DNA from: Chthoniobacter sp.
GTDB taxonomy: Bacteria; Verrucomicrobiota; Verrucomicrobiia; Chthoniobacterales; Chthoniobacteraceae
Reading direction: 5' to 3'
Assembly: GCA_021414005.1 (NCBI GenBank)
Contig: JAIOPH010000027.1
Coordinates: 124,001 to 188,000 of the forward strand
DNA: 64,000 bases
The notes beneath the pieces are model-generated. The model saw only the letters and a program-made list of their open reading frames with translations, was not told where the DNA came from and did no database searches. The translations under genes and the position numbers were made by a program. Position 1 is the stretch's first letter. Every line of letters begins with the position of its first letter. Positions 7,931 to 15,723 of this stretch are shown piece by piece.

Positions 7931-8712
7931 TCCAGCGTGCCTCTCTCAACACCGCGCACGGGCTCGCGGTGAGCGATCTCACGGTGAGCTACAACCGCAT
8001 TCCGGCGCTGCATCACATTGCGTTTGAAGTCGGCTGCGGCCAGTGCGTGGCGCTGCTCGGGCCGAATGGCGCGGGCAAATCCACGCTGCTGAAAGCGCTC
8101 GCCGGTTTGCTCCCGCGCGAGACGGGACGCATCGCCTTTCACGGACGCGAAGTGCAGGGAGCCACGCAGGATTTCGCCTACCTCCCGCAGCGCGAGGCCA
8201 TCGACTGGGATTTTCCCACCACGGTCCGCGGACTCGTCGAGATGGGCCGCTACCTGCGCGTGGGCTGGTGGCGTGGCTACGGCCGCGAGGATGAAAAGGC
8301 CGTCGATGAAGCCATCGCCGCGATGCAGCTCGCGCCGCTCGCGCAGCGGCAGATCAGCGCGCTTTCCGGCGGCCAGCAGCAGCGCGCCTTTCTCGCCCGC
8401 GCGCTGGCGCAGCAGGCGCATGTCTTCCTGCTCGATGAGCCTTTCACCGGCCTCGACAAGCCGACGCAGGACAATCTCAAGCAGCTCCTCCGCAGCCTGC
8501 GCGATCAGGGAAAGCTCATCATCGCCTCCCATCACGACCTCGCGAGTGTGCGCGAGCTTTTCGACCAGGTCATCCTGCTCAATGGCGAACTCATCGCCGC
8601 CGGCCCCATCGCCGAAGCGTTTACCGACGCGAACCTTCACCAGACCTACGACACGCCGACCTTCGCCGGCCCCGCAGCGCATCACCACCACCACGGCCAC
8701 GGGCATCACTGA
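7927..8712 (+). CDS. znuC: Metal ABC transporter ATP-binding protein (ZnuC/MntB-like)
   Basis: A 261-residue ABC ATPase: Walker A GPNGAGKST near residue 45, Q-loop FAYLPQREAIDWDFP, signature LSGGQQQRAF, Walker B VFLLDEPF and the switch His in IIASHHD. The sequence DWDFPTTV after the Q-loop is typical of manganese/zinc/iron chelate ATPases. The C-terminus ends in a His-rich tail (AAHHHHHGHGHH), which may bind zinc and act as a sensor or store. It overlaps the previous gene by 4 bp and lies 3 bp before the permease. Confidence 0.92.
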   Translation: MIQRASLNTAHGLAVSDLTVSYNRIPALHHIAFEVGCGQCVALLGPNGAGKSTLLKALAGLLPRETGRIAFHGREVQGATQDFAYLPQREAIDWDFPTTVRGLVEMGRYLRVGWWRGYGREDEKAVDEAIAAMQLAPLAQRQISALSGGQQQRAFLARALAQQAHVFLLDEPFTGLDKPTQDNLKQLLRSLRDQGKLIIASHHDLASVRELFDQVILLNGELIAAGPIAEAFTDANLHQTYDTPTFAGPAAHHHHHGHGHH

Positions 8713-8715
8713 TTC

Positions 8716-9636
8716 ATGGACTGGCTCACCGAACCCTTTCACCACGAATTCATGCTCCGCAGCCTGATCACCGGCGCGCTCGTCGGTTTCCTCGGCGGCT
8801 TCCTGGGCGGCTTTGTCGTGCTGCGGCGGATGTCACTTATGGCGGATTCGCTTTCGCATTCGCTGCTGCCGGGACTCGCCATCGGTTTTATTCTCGCGGG
8901 CGGGCTCGTGCCAGGCGCATTGTTTGGCGGAGGGCTTTTCGCCGCGCTCGCTGTGGCCCTCGGCGCACAGTTGATTTCCCGCAGTTCGCGGCTGAAGGAA
9001 GACACCGCACTCGGCATCCTCTACACAGTGTCCTTCTCCTCCGGGGTCGTACTCATCGGTTTGTTTAAGATACCCGTCTCGTTAACGCACTGGCTTTTCG
9101 GCAACATCCTCGGCCTTTCCAATACCGACCTGTGGATGATCTGGGGCATCAGCCTCGTCGTCGTGCCGCTGCTCGCCGCGCTCCAGCGTCCGCTGCTGCT
9201 CACGCTCTTCGATCCCACGGTCGCCGCCAGCCAGGGCATCCGCGTGAACCTGCTGAACTTCGTGCTCATGATCTGCCTCGTCCTGACCATGATCGCCTCG
9301 CTCCAGGCCATCGGCGTCATCATGCTCCTCGGCCTGCTCATCACCCCCGCGGCCACGGTCTATCTGCTCTGCGATTCGTATCCGAAAATGCTCTGGGGCG
9401 GCGGCCTCATCGGCATGTTCGGCTCCTGCTCCGGCCTGCTCCTTTCCTACCGCCTGAACCTGCCCTCCGGCGCGTGCATCGTCCTCATGCTCGGCGTGAT
9501 TTTCCTGGCCGCCTACCTCTTCAGCCCGCGCTACGGCCTGCTGCTCAGGCTCCGCCGCGCCCGCCATTTTCACGACGAAAGCCTCGCCCGCTGGCCCGGT
9601 GCCGCGCCCGGCGACAGTCCCGGGAAACGGCCCTGA
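8716..9636 (+). CDS. znuB: Metal ABC transporter permease (ZnuB family)
   Basis: A 306-residue ABC-3 family permease with about eight membrane segments. Family features include the early VGFLGGFLGGFVVLRRMSLM, SDSLSHSLLPGLA-type segment near residue 50, and the central VNLLNFVLMICLV followed by IGVIMLLGLLITPAA. It forms the membrane channel for the znuA- and znuC-like partners. The C-terminal 30 residues are hydrophilic and rich in Arg/Pro. It is the last gene of the operon, and the next gene starts 51 bp later. Confidence 0.92.
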   Translation: MDWLTEPFHHEFMLRSLITGALVGFLGGFLGGFVVLRRMSLMADSLSHSLLPGLAIGFILAGGLVPGALFGGGLFAALAVALGAQLISRSSRLKEDTALGILYTVSFSSGVVLIGLFKIPVSLTHWLFGNILGLSNTDLWMIWGISLVVVPLLAALQRPLLLTLFDPTVAASQGIRVNLLNFVLMICLVLTMIASLQAIGVIMLLGLLITPAATVYLLCDSYPKMLWGGGLIGMFGSCSGLLLSYRLNLPSGACIVLMLGVIFLAAYLFSPRYGLLLRLRRARHFHDESLARWPGAAPGDSPGKRP

Positions 9637-9687
9637 CCGTCCGCCCCACCGGGAGCATCGACACCGCGCTTCCGCCTCCCTACACGC

Positions 9688-12600
9688 ATGGCCGCACCCA
9701 TGTCCGCCGGCGAAATCACCCCTGACACCTTTATCGCGCATTGGGCGAAAGCGGAGGCCTCCGAGCGCGCCAACGCCCAGCTCTTCCTCACCGAACTCGC
9801 CGACCTCCTCGGCGTCCCCCGCCCCTCGAACTCCCACGCCGACGGCTACTCCTTCGAGTTCCCCGTAAAGATTCCCACCGGTCCCGGCACCTTCACCGAT
9901 GGCCGGCTCGACCTCTACCGCCGCGGCTGCTTCGTGCTGGAGGCCAAACAATTCGCCGACGTGAAAGCCGGGCCCACCGAGCTGGCCCTCGCGCTCGATC
10001 CCTCGGCGGGAAAGCGGAAACCCGGCACCGTGCGCGACACCGCCGCTTGGGACGACGCCATGTGGAAAGCCCGCGGGCAGGCCGAGCGCTACGCCCGCTC
10101 GCTCCCGGCGGATCATCCGAATGCCCCGTTCCTCCTCGTCGTCGATGTCGGCCACAGCATCGAGGTCTATGCGGACTTCACGCAGGCGGGCCGCTCCTAC
10201 AATCACTTCCCCGACCCGCGCAGCTTTCGCATCCGCCTCGCCGACCTCCGCGATGAGCAGGTCCGCGCGCGGCTCCGCCGCATCTGGCTCGACCCGCTCT
10301 CACTCGACCCGGCGCGCATCAGCGCCGCCGTCACCCGCGAGATTGCCGGTTACCTCGCCACCCTCGCCAGCTCCCTGGAGGACGCCGGGCACCAGCCCAG
10401 GCTCGTTGCGGAATTTCTCACCCGCTGCCTCTTCTGCATGTTCGCCGAGGATGTGGGCCTGCTGCCGAAGGACGGCTTCCGCACCCTCCTCGAATCCCTC
10501 CGCGAATGCGAATCGCCCGCCGGCTTCGTCCCCACGCTCCGCCAGCTCTTCGCCGAAATGCAGCGCGGCTCGGACTACTCCACGCTCCTCCGCAAAAAGA
10601 TCCTCCACTTCAATGGCGGCCTTTTCGAGGACGCCTCCGTCCTCCCGCTCGATGGCACCCAGCTCGGCATCCTCATCAAAGCCTCCACCATGCAGTGGAA
10701 GGACGTCGAGCCCGCCATCTTCGGCACGCTGCTCGAGCGCGCGCTCGATCCCGGCGAACGCCACCAGCTCGGCGCGCACTACACCCCGCGCGCCTACGTC
10801 GAACGGCTAGTCCTCCCCACCGTCATCGAGCCCCTGCGCGCGGAGTGGGAGAGCGTGCGCGCCGCCGCCGCCACGCACGCCTGGCGCGGCGACCTGAAAA
10901 AGGCCCGCGCCGAGGTCAACGCCTTCCACGACCGCCTCTGCGCCGTCACCGTCCTCGACCCCGCGTGCGGCTCCGGCAATTTCCTCTACGTCGCCCTCCA
11001 GCACTTGAAAATGCTCGAAGGCGAAGTCCTCGATGCCGCCGCGCAGTTCGGCGAAAACTTCAAGCTGGAGCTGGAGACCCACACCATCGACCCGCACCAG
11101 TTCCTCGGCATCGAGAAAAACGAGCGCGCCGCCTCCATCGCCGAACTCGTTCTCTGGATCGGCTACCTCCAGTGGCATTTCAAAATCCACGGCCAGCGTA
11201 CCCCGCCCGAGCCCATCCTCCGCGCCTTCAAAAACATCCAGTGCCGCGACGCCGTCCTCGCGTGGGACGGCCACCCGGTGGAAGTCACCTGGGAAATGGC
11301 GCTGGCCAATCCCCATCTCCCCGGCCTTCCCGACGACGTGCGGCAAAAATGCGGAGTGGCAGACGCCGACGCTACTTCACTCCGCATTCCGCATTCCAAA
11401 TTCCGCACTCCCATCACCGTCTGGGATCGGCGCAGCATGAAAACCGACCTCGTCACCGGGCGCGACGTGCCCGACGAGACGCAGCGCGTCCCGCTGCTCA
11501 CCTACCCGGGCGCGCGCCCCGCCGCGTGGCCGGAGGCGGATTACATCGTCGGCAATCCGCCCTTCCTCGGCACCTCGCGAATGCGCGAAGACCTCGGCGA
11601 CGGCTACGCCGAAACCCTGCGCGCCGCCTACCCGGAGGTGCCGGAAAGCGCCGACTTCGTCATGTATTGGTGGCACAAGGCGGCGGCGCTCACCCGCACC
11701 GGGGCCGTCCGGCGGTTTGGCCTCATCACCACCAATAGCCTGCGGCAAACCTTCAATCGGCGCGTGGTCGAGGCCCATCTGAAAGGAAATCCGCTCCCGC
11801 CGGGAGGTTCTGCGCCTTTTCCGGGCGCTTTTCCGCCGCGCCTGAGTGATTCTGGGCCTTTCCAGAATGATCCCGGCAAGGAACTGAACGATCCAGTTGC
11901 GTCACTGAGCGATCCGGTTGCGTCACTGAGCGATCCGGTTGCGTCACTGAACGAGCCGGTTGCGTCACTGAACGAGCCGGTTGCGTCACTGAACGAGCCG
12001 GTTGCGTCACTGAGCGAGCCGGTTGCGTCACCGAGCGGTCCGGTTGCGTCACTGAACGATCCGGTTGCGTCACTGAACGATCCACTTGCGTCACTGAACG
12101 ACCCACTTGCGTCACTGAACGAGCCACTTGCGTCACTGAACGAGCCTCTTCCGCAAGTGAACTCCTCTGTAGCGTCTCTGAAGGACGCTGCGAAGGCGCG
12201 GAAACCTTCTGTAAAGGCCAAAAACCTCTCTGTGGCCCTGCCAGCCGGCCCGGCTCCGGCCCTCTGTCTCCTTTTTGCCATTCCCGATCACCCGTGGGTG
12301 GATACGGCGGAGGGGGCGGCGGTCCGCATCGCCATGACCGTCGGCGCGGCGGGCGAGCAGCCCGGCGAACTCCGCACCGTCGCCACAGAGGAGCCGCACG
12401 ACGACGGTTCCTCTGTCGTCACTCTGACCGCGCAGACCGGGCGCATCGCCGCAGACCTGACGACCGGGGCGGATGTGGTCGGTATTGTGCCGTTGAAGGC
12501 GAATGAAGGGCTAAGCACGCCAGGGGTAAAGCTCCACGGGGCCGGGTTCATCGTGACGCCCGAGATGGCAGTCGCGCTTGGTCTCGGCACCGTTCCCGGT

Positions 12601-13722
12601 TTGGAGGATTACATTCGCCACTACCGACACGGGAAAGACCTCAACGATACTCCACGTGGCGTGATGGTAATCGATCTTCACGGTCTATCCGCCGAAGACG
12701 TGCGTCGGCGCTTCCCCGCCGTCTATCAGCACGTCCTCACCGCCGTTAAGCCGGAGCGCGACCACAACAATGAGGCGTATCGCCGGGAGAACTGGTGGTT
12801 GTTCGGGCGGAAGAATACCGAACTGCGCGCCGCCTTGTGCGGACTGCCGCGCTACATCGCGACGGCGGAGACTTCCAAGCACCGCATGTTTCAGTTCCTC
12901 GACGCGAGCATCCGACCCGACAATATGCTCATCGCCATCGCGCTCGACGACGCCTTTCACCTCGGCGTACTCAGCAGCCGCATCCATGTCGTCTTCGCCC
13001 TCGCGGCGGGCGGACGACTCGGCGTCGGCAATGACCCACGCTACAACAAGACGCGGTGCTTCGACCCCTTTCCCTTCCCCGCGTGCGACGAAACGGCGAA
13101 GGCGCGCATCCGGGCGCTCGGGGAGGAACTCGACGCGCACCGCAAGCGCGTGCAGGCCCAGCACCCCGGCCTTTCCCTCACCGCGATGTATAACGTCTTC
13201 GAAGCCCTCCGCGCCGGACGCGCCCTCACGCCCAAGGAACAGACCACCCACGACACCGGCCTCGTTTCCCTCCTCCGCCAGCTCCACGACGAACTGGATG
13301 CCGCCGTGGCCGCCGCCTATGGCTGGCCCGCCGGCCAGAGCGACGCCGAAATCCTCACCCACCTCGTGGCCCTGAACGCCGCCCGCGCCGCCGAGGAAGC
13401 CGATGGGCGCGTGCGCTGGCTCCGCCCCGCCTACCAGGCCCCCACCGGCACCGGCACCACCCAGCCCGGCCTGAGCCTGCCCGCCGCCGCCGCCAAAAAG
13501 GCGCAGGGCGAAGGGCGCAAGGCGAAGGAGCCGTGGCCCAAACCCCTCGCCGAACGCGTCGCCGCCGTGGAACGCGCCCTGCAAACCGCCGCCAGCCCGG
13601 CCACTCCCGCCCAACTCGCCAAACGCTTCCTCCGCGCCAAGCCCGCCGACCTCGCCGAAATCCTCGAAACCCTGGCCACGCTCGGCCGGGCGCACCGGGA
13701 CGGCGGAAAATACAGCGCCTGA
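9688..13722 (+). CDS. MmeI-like (Type IIL) restriction enzyme-methyltransferase with repeat insertion
   Basis: A 1344-residue fusion. Residues 72-88 hold a PD-(D/E)xK-type nuclease motif (GRLDLY and LEAKQ), and residues 422-431 the SAM-binding motif I (VLDPACGSGNF). NPPF at 623-626 is the motif IV of N6-adenine methyltransferases. The target recognition region follows (NWWLFGRKNTELR, DPRYNKTRCFDPFPFP), then a C-terminal tail. The pattern is that of MmeI-type enzymes, which cut and modify in one chain. No separate restriction or specificity gene is adjacent. The protein is longer than usual (about 900-1000) because of two in-frame insertions: a segment near residues 555-570 and about 160 residues from 699 on, placed between EAHL and LLFAIPDHPWVD, which would normally be nearly contiguous. 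Alternative start: ATG at 9700. Nuclease activity with the insertions is unknown. Confidence 0.88.
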   Translation: MAAPMSAGEITPDTFIAHWAKAEASERANAQLFLTELADLLGVPRPSNSHADGYSFEFPVKIPTGPGTFTDGRLDLYRRGCFVLEAKQFADVKAGPTELALALDPSAGKRKPGTVRDTAAWDDAMWKARGQAERYARSLPADHPNAPFLLVVDVGHSIEVYADFTQAGRSYNHFPDPRSFRIRLADLRDEQVRARLRRIWLDPLSLDPARISAAVTREIAGYLATLASSLEDAGHQPRLVAEFLTRCLFCMFAEDVGLLPKDGFRTLLESLRECESPAGFVPTLRQLFAEMQRGSDYSTLLRKKILHFNGGLFEDASVLPLDGTQLGILIKASTMQWKDVEPAIFGTLLERALDPGERHQLGAHYTPRAYVERLVLPTVIEPLRAEWESVRAAAATHAWRGDLKKARAEVNAFHDRLCAVTVLDPACGSGNFLYVALQHLKMLEGEVLDAAAQFGENFKLELETHTIDPHQFLGIEKNERAASIAELVLWIGYLQWHFKIHGQRTPPEPILRAFKNIQCRDAVLAWDGHPVEVTWEMALANPHLPGLPDDVRQKCGVADADATSLRIPHSKFRTPITVWDRRSMKTDLVTGRDVPDETQRVPLLTYPGARPAAWPEADYIVGNPPFLGTSRMREDLGDGYAETLRAAYPEVPESADFVMYWWHKAAALTRTGAVRRFGLITTNSLRQTFNRRVVEAHLKGNPLPPGGSAPFPGAFPPRLSDSGPFQNDPGKELNDPVASLSDPVASLSDPVASLNEPVASLNEPVASLNEPVASLSEPVASPSGPVASLNDPVASLNDPLASLNDPLASLNEPLASLNEPLPQVNSSVASLKDAAKARKPSVKAKNLSVALPAGPAPALCLLFAIPDHPWVDTAEGAAVRIAMTVGAAGEQPGELRTVATEEPHDDGSSVVTLTAQTGRIAADLTTGADVVGIVPLKANEGLSTPGVKLHGAGFIVTPEMAVALGLGTVPGLEDYIRHYRHGKDLNDTPRGVMVIDLHGLSAEDVRRRFPAVYQHVLTAVKPERDHNNEAYRRENWWLFGRKNTELRAALCGLPRYIATAETSKHRMFQFLDASIRPDNMLIAIALDDAFHLGVLSSRIHVVFALAAGGRLGVGNDPRYNKTRCFDPFPFPACDETAKARIRALGEELDAHRKRVQAQHPGLSLTAMYNVFEALRAGRALTPKEQTTHDTGLVSLLRQLHDELDAAVAAAYGWPAGQSDAEILTHLVALNAARAAEEADGRVRWLRPAYQAPTGTGTTQPGLSLPAAAAKKAQGEGRKAKEPWPKPLAERVAAVERALQTAASPATPAQLAKRFLRAKPADLAEILETLATLGRAHRDGGKYSA
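11348..11388. repeat. Inverted repeat inside the MmeI-like gene (REP-like, in frame)
   Basis: An 11-bp perfect inverted repeat, AATGCGGAGTG at 11348-11358 and CACTCCGCATT at 11378-11388, with a 19-nt loop. The following bases to about 11410 continue with repeated ATTCCGCATTCC-type units. The stretch encodes residues without family resemblance (CGVADADATSLRIPHSKF) just before the conserved PITVWDRRSMK. It looks like an intergenic palindromic element that landed in the gene without breaking the frame. Confidence 0.6.
11890..12183 (+). repeat. 21-bp in-frame tandem repeat (14 units) within the MmeI-like gene
   Basis: Fourteen contiguous 21-bp units encode heptapeptides of the form D/E-P-V/L-A-S-L-S/N, starting at residue 735. 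Units 1-12 are near-identical, with a few substitutions such as EPVASPS and GPVASLN. Units 13 (EPLPQVN) and 14 (SSVASLK) are degenerate. Because the period is a multiple of three, gain or loss of units keeps the frame. The array lies in an insertion between the methyltransferase core and the FAIPDHPWVD segment. Confidence 0.92.
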
Positions 13723-13816
13723 GCGCCCGCCGCGGTCCTTTGACGCGCGACCGGCTCATTGCGTCCATGTTTTTGCTCGCGGAGTGACTGGCAGCGGCTA
13801 CTAGCAACGTCCCGCC

Positions 13817-14515
13817 ATGGAATTTCTCACCGATCTGGATTTCTGGAAACGCTGGCTGCGCATCGTTTTCATCGACCTCGCGCTGGCGGGCGACAATGCC
13901 GTGGTCATCGCGCTCGCGGTGCGCTCGCTGCCCGCGCGGGAGCAGTTTCTCGGGCGCATCTTTGGCACCGGCGGCGCGGTGGTGCTGCGGCTGCTTTTTG
14001 TCTTTGTGGTCACGCAGCTCATGCGCGTGCCTTTTCTCCAGCTCGGCTGCGGCCTGCTGCTGGTCTGGATCGCCATCAAGCTCGTCCGCCCGGCGCACGC
14101 CGCGGAGGAAAAGGTGCGCGCGGGCACCACGCTCAAGGAAGCCATCTGGGTCATCATCGTGGCCGACGTGGTGATGAGCCTGGACAACGTCATCGCCATC
14201 TCCGCGGCGGCGCAGGGCGACATCTGGCTGGTCGTCTTCGGGCTGCTGCTGTCCATCCCGCTGGTGGTCTGGGGCAGTGGGGTGCTGGCGAAAATGATGA
14301 ACCGCTTTCCGGTCATCATCTGGCTCGGCGGTGGCGTGCTGGGCTTTGTCGCCGCGGAGCTGATGCACAACGACAAATGGGTGCTCGGGACTTTCGGACC
14401 GGCTCTGGCCTCCTCCTACCACGTCGTGCCGTACGTCGTGGGTGCCGCGGTGACGGTGCTCGGCTGGTGGTGGACGCGGAAGGCGCGGGCGACGCCAGGC
14501 TCGGAGAAAGTATGA
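13817..14515 (+). CDS. TerC/YjbE-family integral membrane protein
   Basis: A 232-residue protein with about seven membrane segments. The two TerC signatures are IDLALAGDNAVVIALAV near residue 18 and VADVVMSLDNVIAIS near residue 117, with Asp-Asn pairs inside the membrane that suit metal ion passage. Members of this branch (YjbE) are associated with metal, often manganese, efflux. The start of the next gene overlaps the stop by 4 bp (ATGA). The 94-bp upstream gap was examined for a manganese riboswitch and none was recognised. Confidence 0.88.
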   Translation: MEFLTDLDFWKRWLRIVFIDLALAGDNAVVIALAVRSLPAREQFLGRIFGTGGAVVLRLLFVFVVTQLMRVPFLQLGCGLLLVWIAIKLVRPAHAAEEKVRAGTTLKEAIWVIIVADVVMSLDNVIAISAAAQGDIWLVVFGLLLSIPLVVWGSGVLAKMMNRFPVIIWLGGGVLGFVAAELMHNDKWVLGTFGPALASSYHVVPYVVGAAVTVLGWWWTRKARATPGSEKV

Positions 14516-15165
14516 GCGCGGAAATCGAGAAGCTGGCGGAACAGGCGGCGGCTGTGGAGCCGCGCCGCCTTTCCGAGGATCTGCGCGCGCTGCTCGTGGA
14601 GGCCGCGGGCCGCTCGATCACGGTCGAGGAGATCGAGCGCATCCTGCGGGGCCGCGGGGTGGCGATCCTCATCCTGCTTTTCGCCGCGCCGTTCATTGTG
14701 CCGGCACCGGGTTTGTCCGTGCCGTTTGGCATCGCGATCTGCGTGCTCGGCATGCGCATCGCCATCGGCGGCCGCTCCGCGCTCCCGCAGTTCGTTTTGC
14801 GCAAGGAAATCTCCTTCCCGACGCTCCAGCGCATCGTCTCGCCGGTGGTGCGCGTGGCGGAGAAACTCGAGAAGCGCATCCGCCCCCGGATGCACTTCCT
14901 CCAGGACCATCCGCGGATGGTGAACCTCATCGGCATCGGCATCGTCTCAGGCGGCTTCATCCTGTCGCTCCCGCTGCCGGTCCCCTTCAGCAACCTGCTG
15001 CCGGCCGTTTCCATCATGTGCCTGGCCGCCGGGCTGATGGAGCGCGACGGCCTGCTCGTGCTCTGGGGCTACGTGATGGGCCTGCTCTCGTGGGCCTATC
15101 TCGCGGTCTGCTGGAAAATCGTGGTCAGCGCCTTCCACGGCATCTGGCAGCATTTCGGGTGGTAA
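14512..15165 (+). CDS. ExoD-family membrane protein
   Basis: A 217-residue protein beginning MSAEIEKLAEQAAAVEPRRLS. The N-terminal part contains SITVEEIERILRGRGVAIL, followed by hydrophobic segments PFIVPAPGLSVPFGI, MVNLIGIGIVSGGFI and LLVLWGYVMGLLSWAYLAVC. This is the ExoD pattern, named for a rhizobial exopolysaccharide synthesis gene whose biochemical role is still unclear. The 4-bp overlap with the TerC-like gene makes co-translation likely. The in-frame region upstream of 14512 is the other strand-frame of terC, so this ATG is the sensible start. Confidence 0.86.
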   Translation: MSAEIEKLAEQAAAVEPRRLSEDLRALLVEAAGRSITVEEIERILRGRGVAILILLFAAPFIVPAPGLSVPFGIAICVLGMRIAIGGRSALPQFVLRKEISFPTLQRIVSPVVRVAEKLEKRIRPRMHFLQDHPRMVNLIGIGIVSGGFILSLPLPVPFSNLLPAVSIMCLAAGLMERDGLLVLWGYVMGLLSWAYLAVCWKIVVSAFHGIWQHFGW

Positions 15166-15249
15166 GCGCAATCCCGCCCGCCAGTGGGACATTTCCGCAA
15201 ATTGCCAGTTGCCATCGTCAAAAAGTCCGCTGTAGTTTCGCCCACTTCC

Positions 15250-15663
15250 ATGAAAACCCTCCTCACGACTTTCGTTCTCGCCCTTCTCTCCGTTGGAGCC
15301 TTCGCCGACATTCAGGATCCGACGATGAATGACTACGGTCCCACGCGCAAACTCGGCCGCGGTCTCTCGAACATCGCCTTTGCCGGCACTGAGTTGATTT
15401 ACCAGCCGACACTGATCAACGAACGCGAAGGCAATTCCACCGCCTTCTTCTACGGCGGCTCGCGTGGTTTCGGTCGCTTCATCTATCGCATGGGCATCGG
15501 GTTGTACGAGGTCGCCACCCATCCCTTTGCCACCTACAAGGGCTCCTATCGTCCGCCGTACAAGAACAACATCCCGTGGGTCAACGGTGGCCTCGAGGAG
15601 TTCCCGCCGGAGTTGGGCTTTGAAAGCCGCTACCGCTATTGCCGTTCGACCGGCGGCTGGTAA
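15250..15663 (+). CDS. Exosortase system-associated protein, TIGR04073 family
   Basis: A 137-residue exported protein with signal peptide MKTLLTTFVLALLSVGAFA. The family pattern is present: RKLGRGLSNIAFAGTELIY near residues 35-53, and GMGIG/RMGIGLYEVATHPF near residue 85. TIGR04073 proteins occur in genomes encoding PEP-CTERM/exosortase systems, but their role is unknown. A PEP-CTERM remnant elsewhere in the window (48.2-48.7 kb) is consistent. An upstream in-frame ATG at 15184 would precede the signal peptide and is disfavoured. A strong terminator follows the stop. Confidence 0.85.
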   Translation: MKTLLTTFVLALLSVGAFADIQDPTMNDYGPTRKLGRGLSNIAFAGTELIYQPTLINEREGNSTAFFYGGSRGFGRFIYRMGIGLYEVATHPFATYKGSYRPPYKNNIPWVNGGLEEFPPELGFESRYRYCRSTGGW

Positions 15664-15681
15664 ATCCTCACGCCTTTTCCG

Positions 15682-15720
15682 AAAGAGGCTTCCGTTTCAC
15701 GACGGAAGCCTCTTTTTTTT
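15682..15720 (+). terminator. Rho-independent terminator after the TIGR04073 gene
   Basis: A perfect 12-bp stem, AGAGGCTTCCGT at 15684-15695 paired with ACGGAAGCCTCT at 15702-15713, a 6-nt loop and a run of eight T (15713-15720). It begins about 20 bp after the stop codon and ends just before the next start at 15724, so the terminator abuts the rRNA methyltransferase gene. Confidence 0.95.
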
Positions 15721-15723
15721 CGC

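Noticed and set aside
11890..12183. CRISPR-like array
   Set aside because: The units are directly adjacent with no spacers and are in frame in a coding gene, so this is a coding minisatellite.
13723..13816. Possible manganese (yybP-ykoY) riboswitch upstream of the TerC-like gene
   Set aside because: The gap is only 94 bp, shorter than the usual riboswitch, and I could not find its conserved core.
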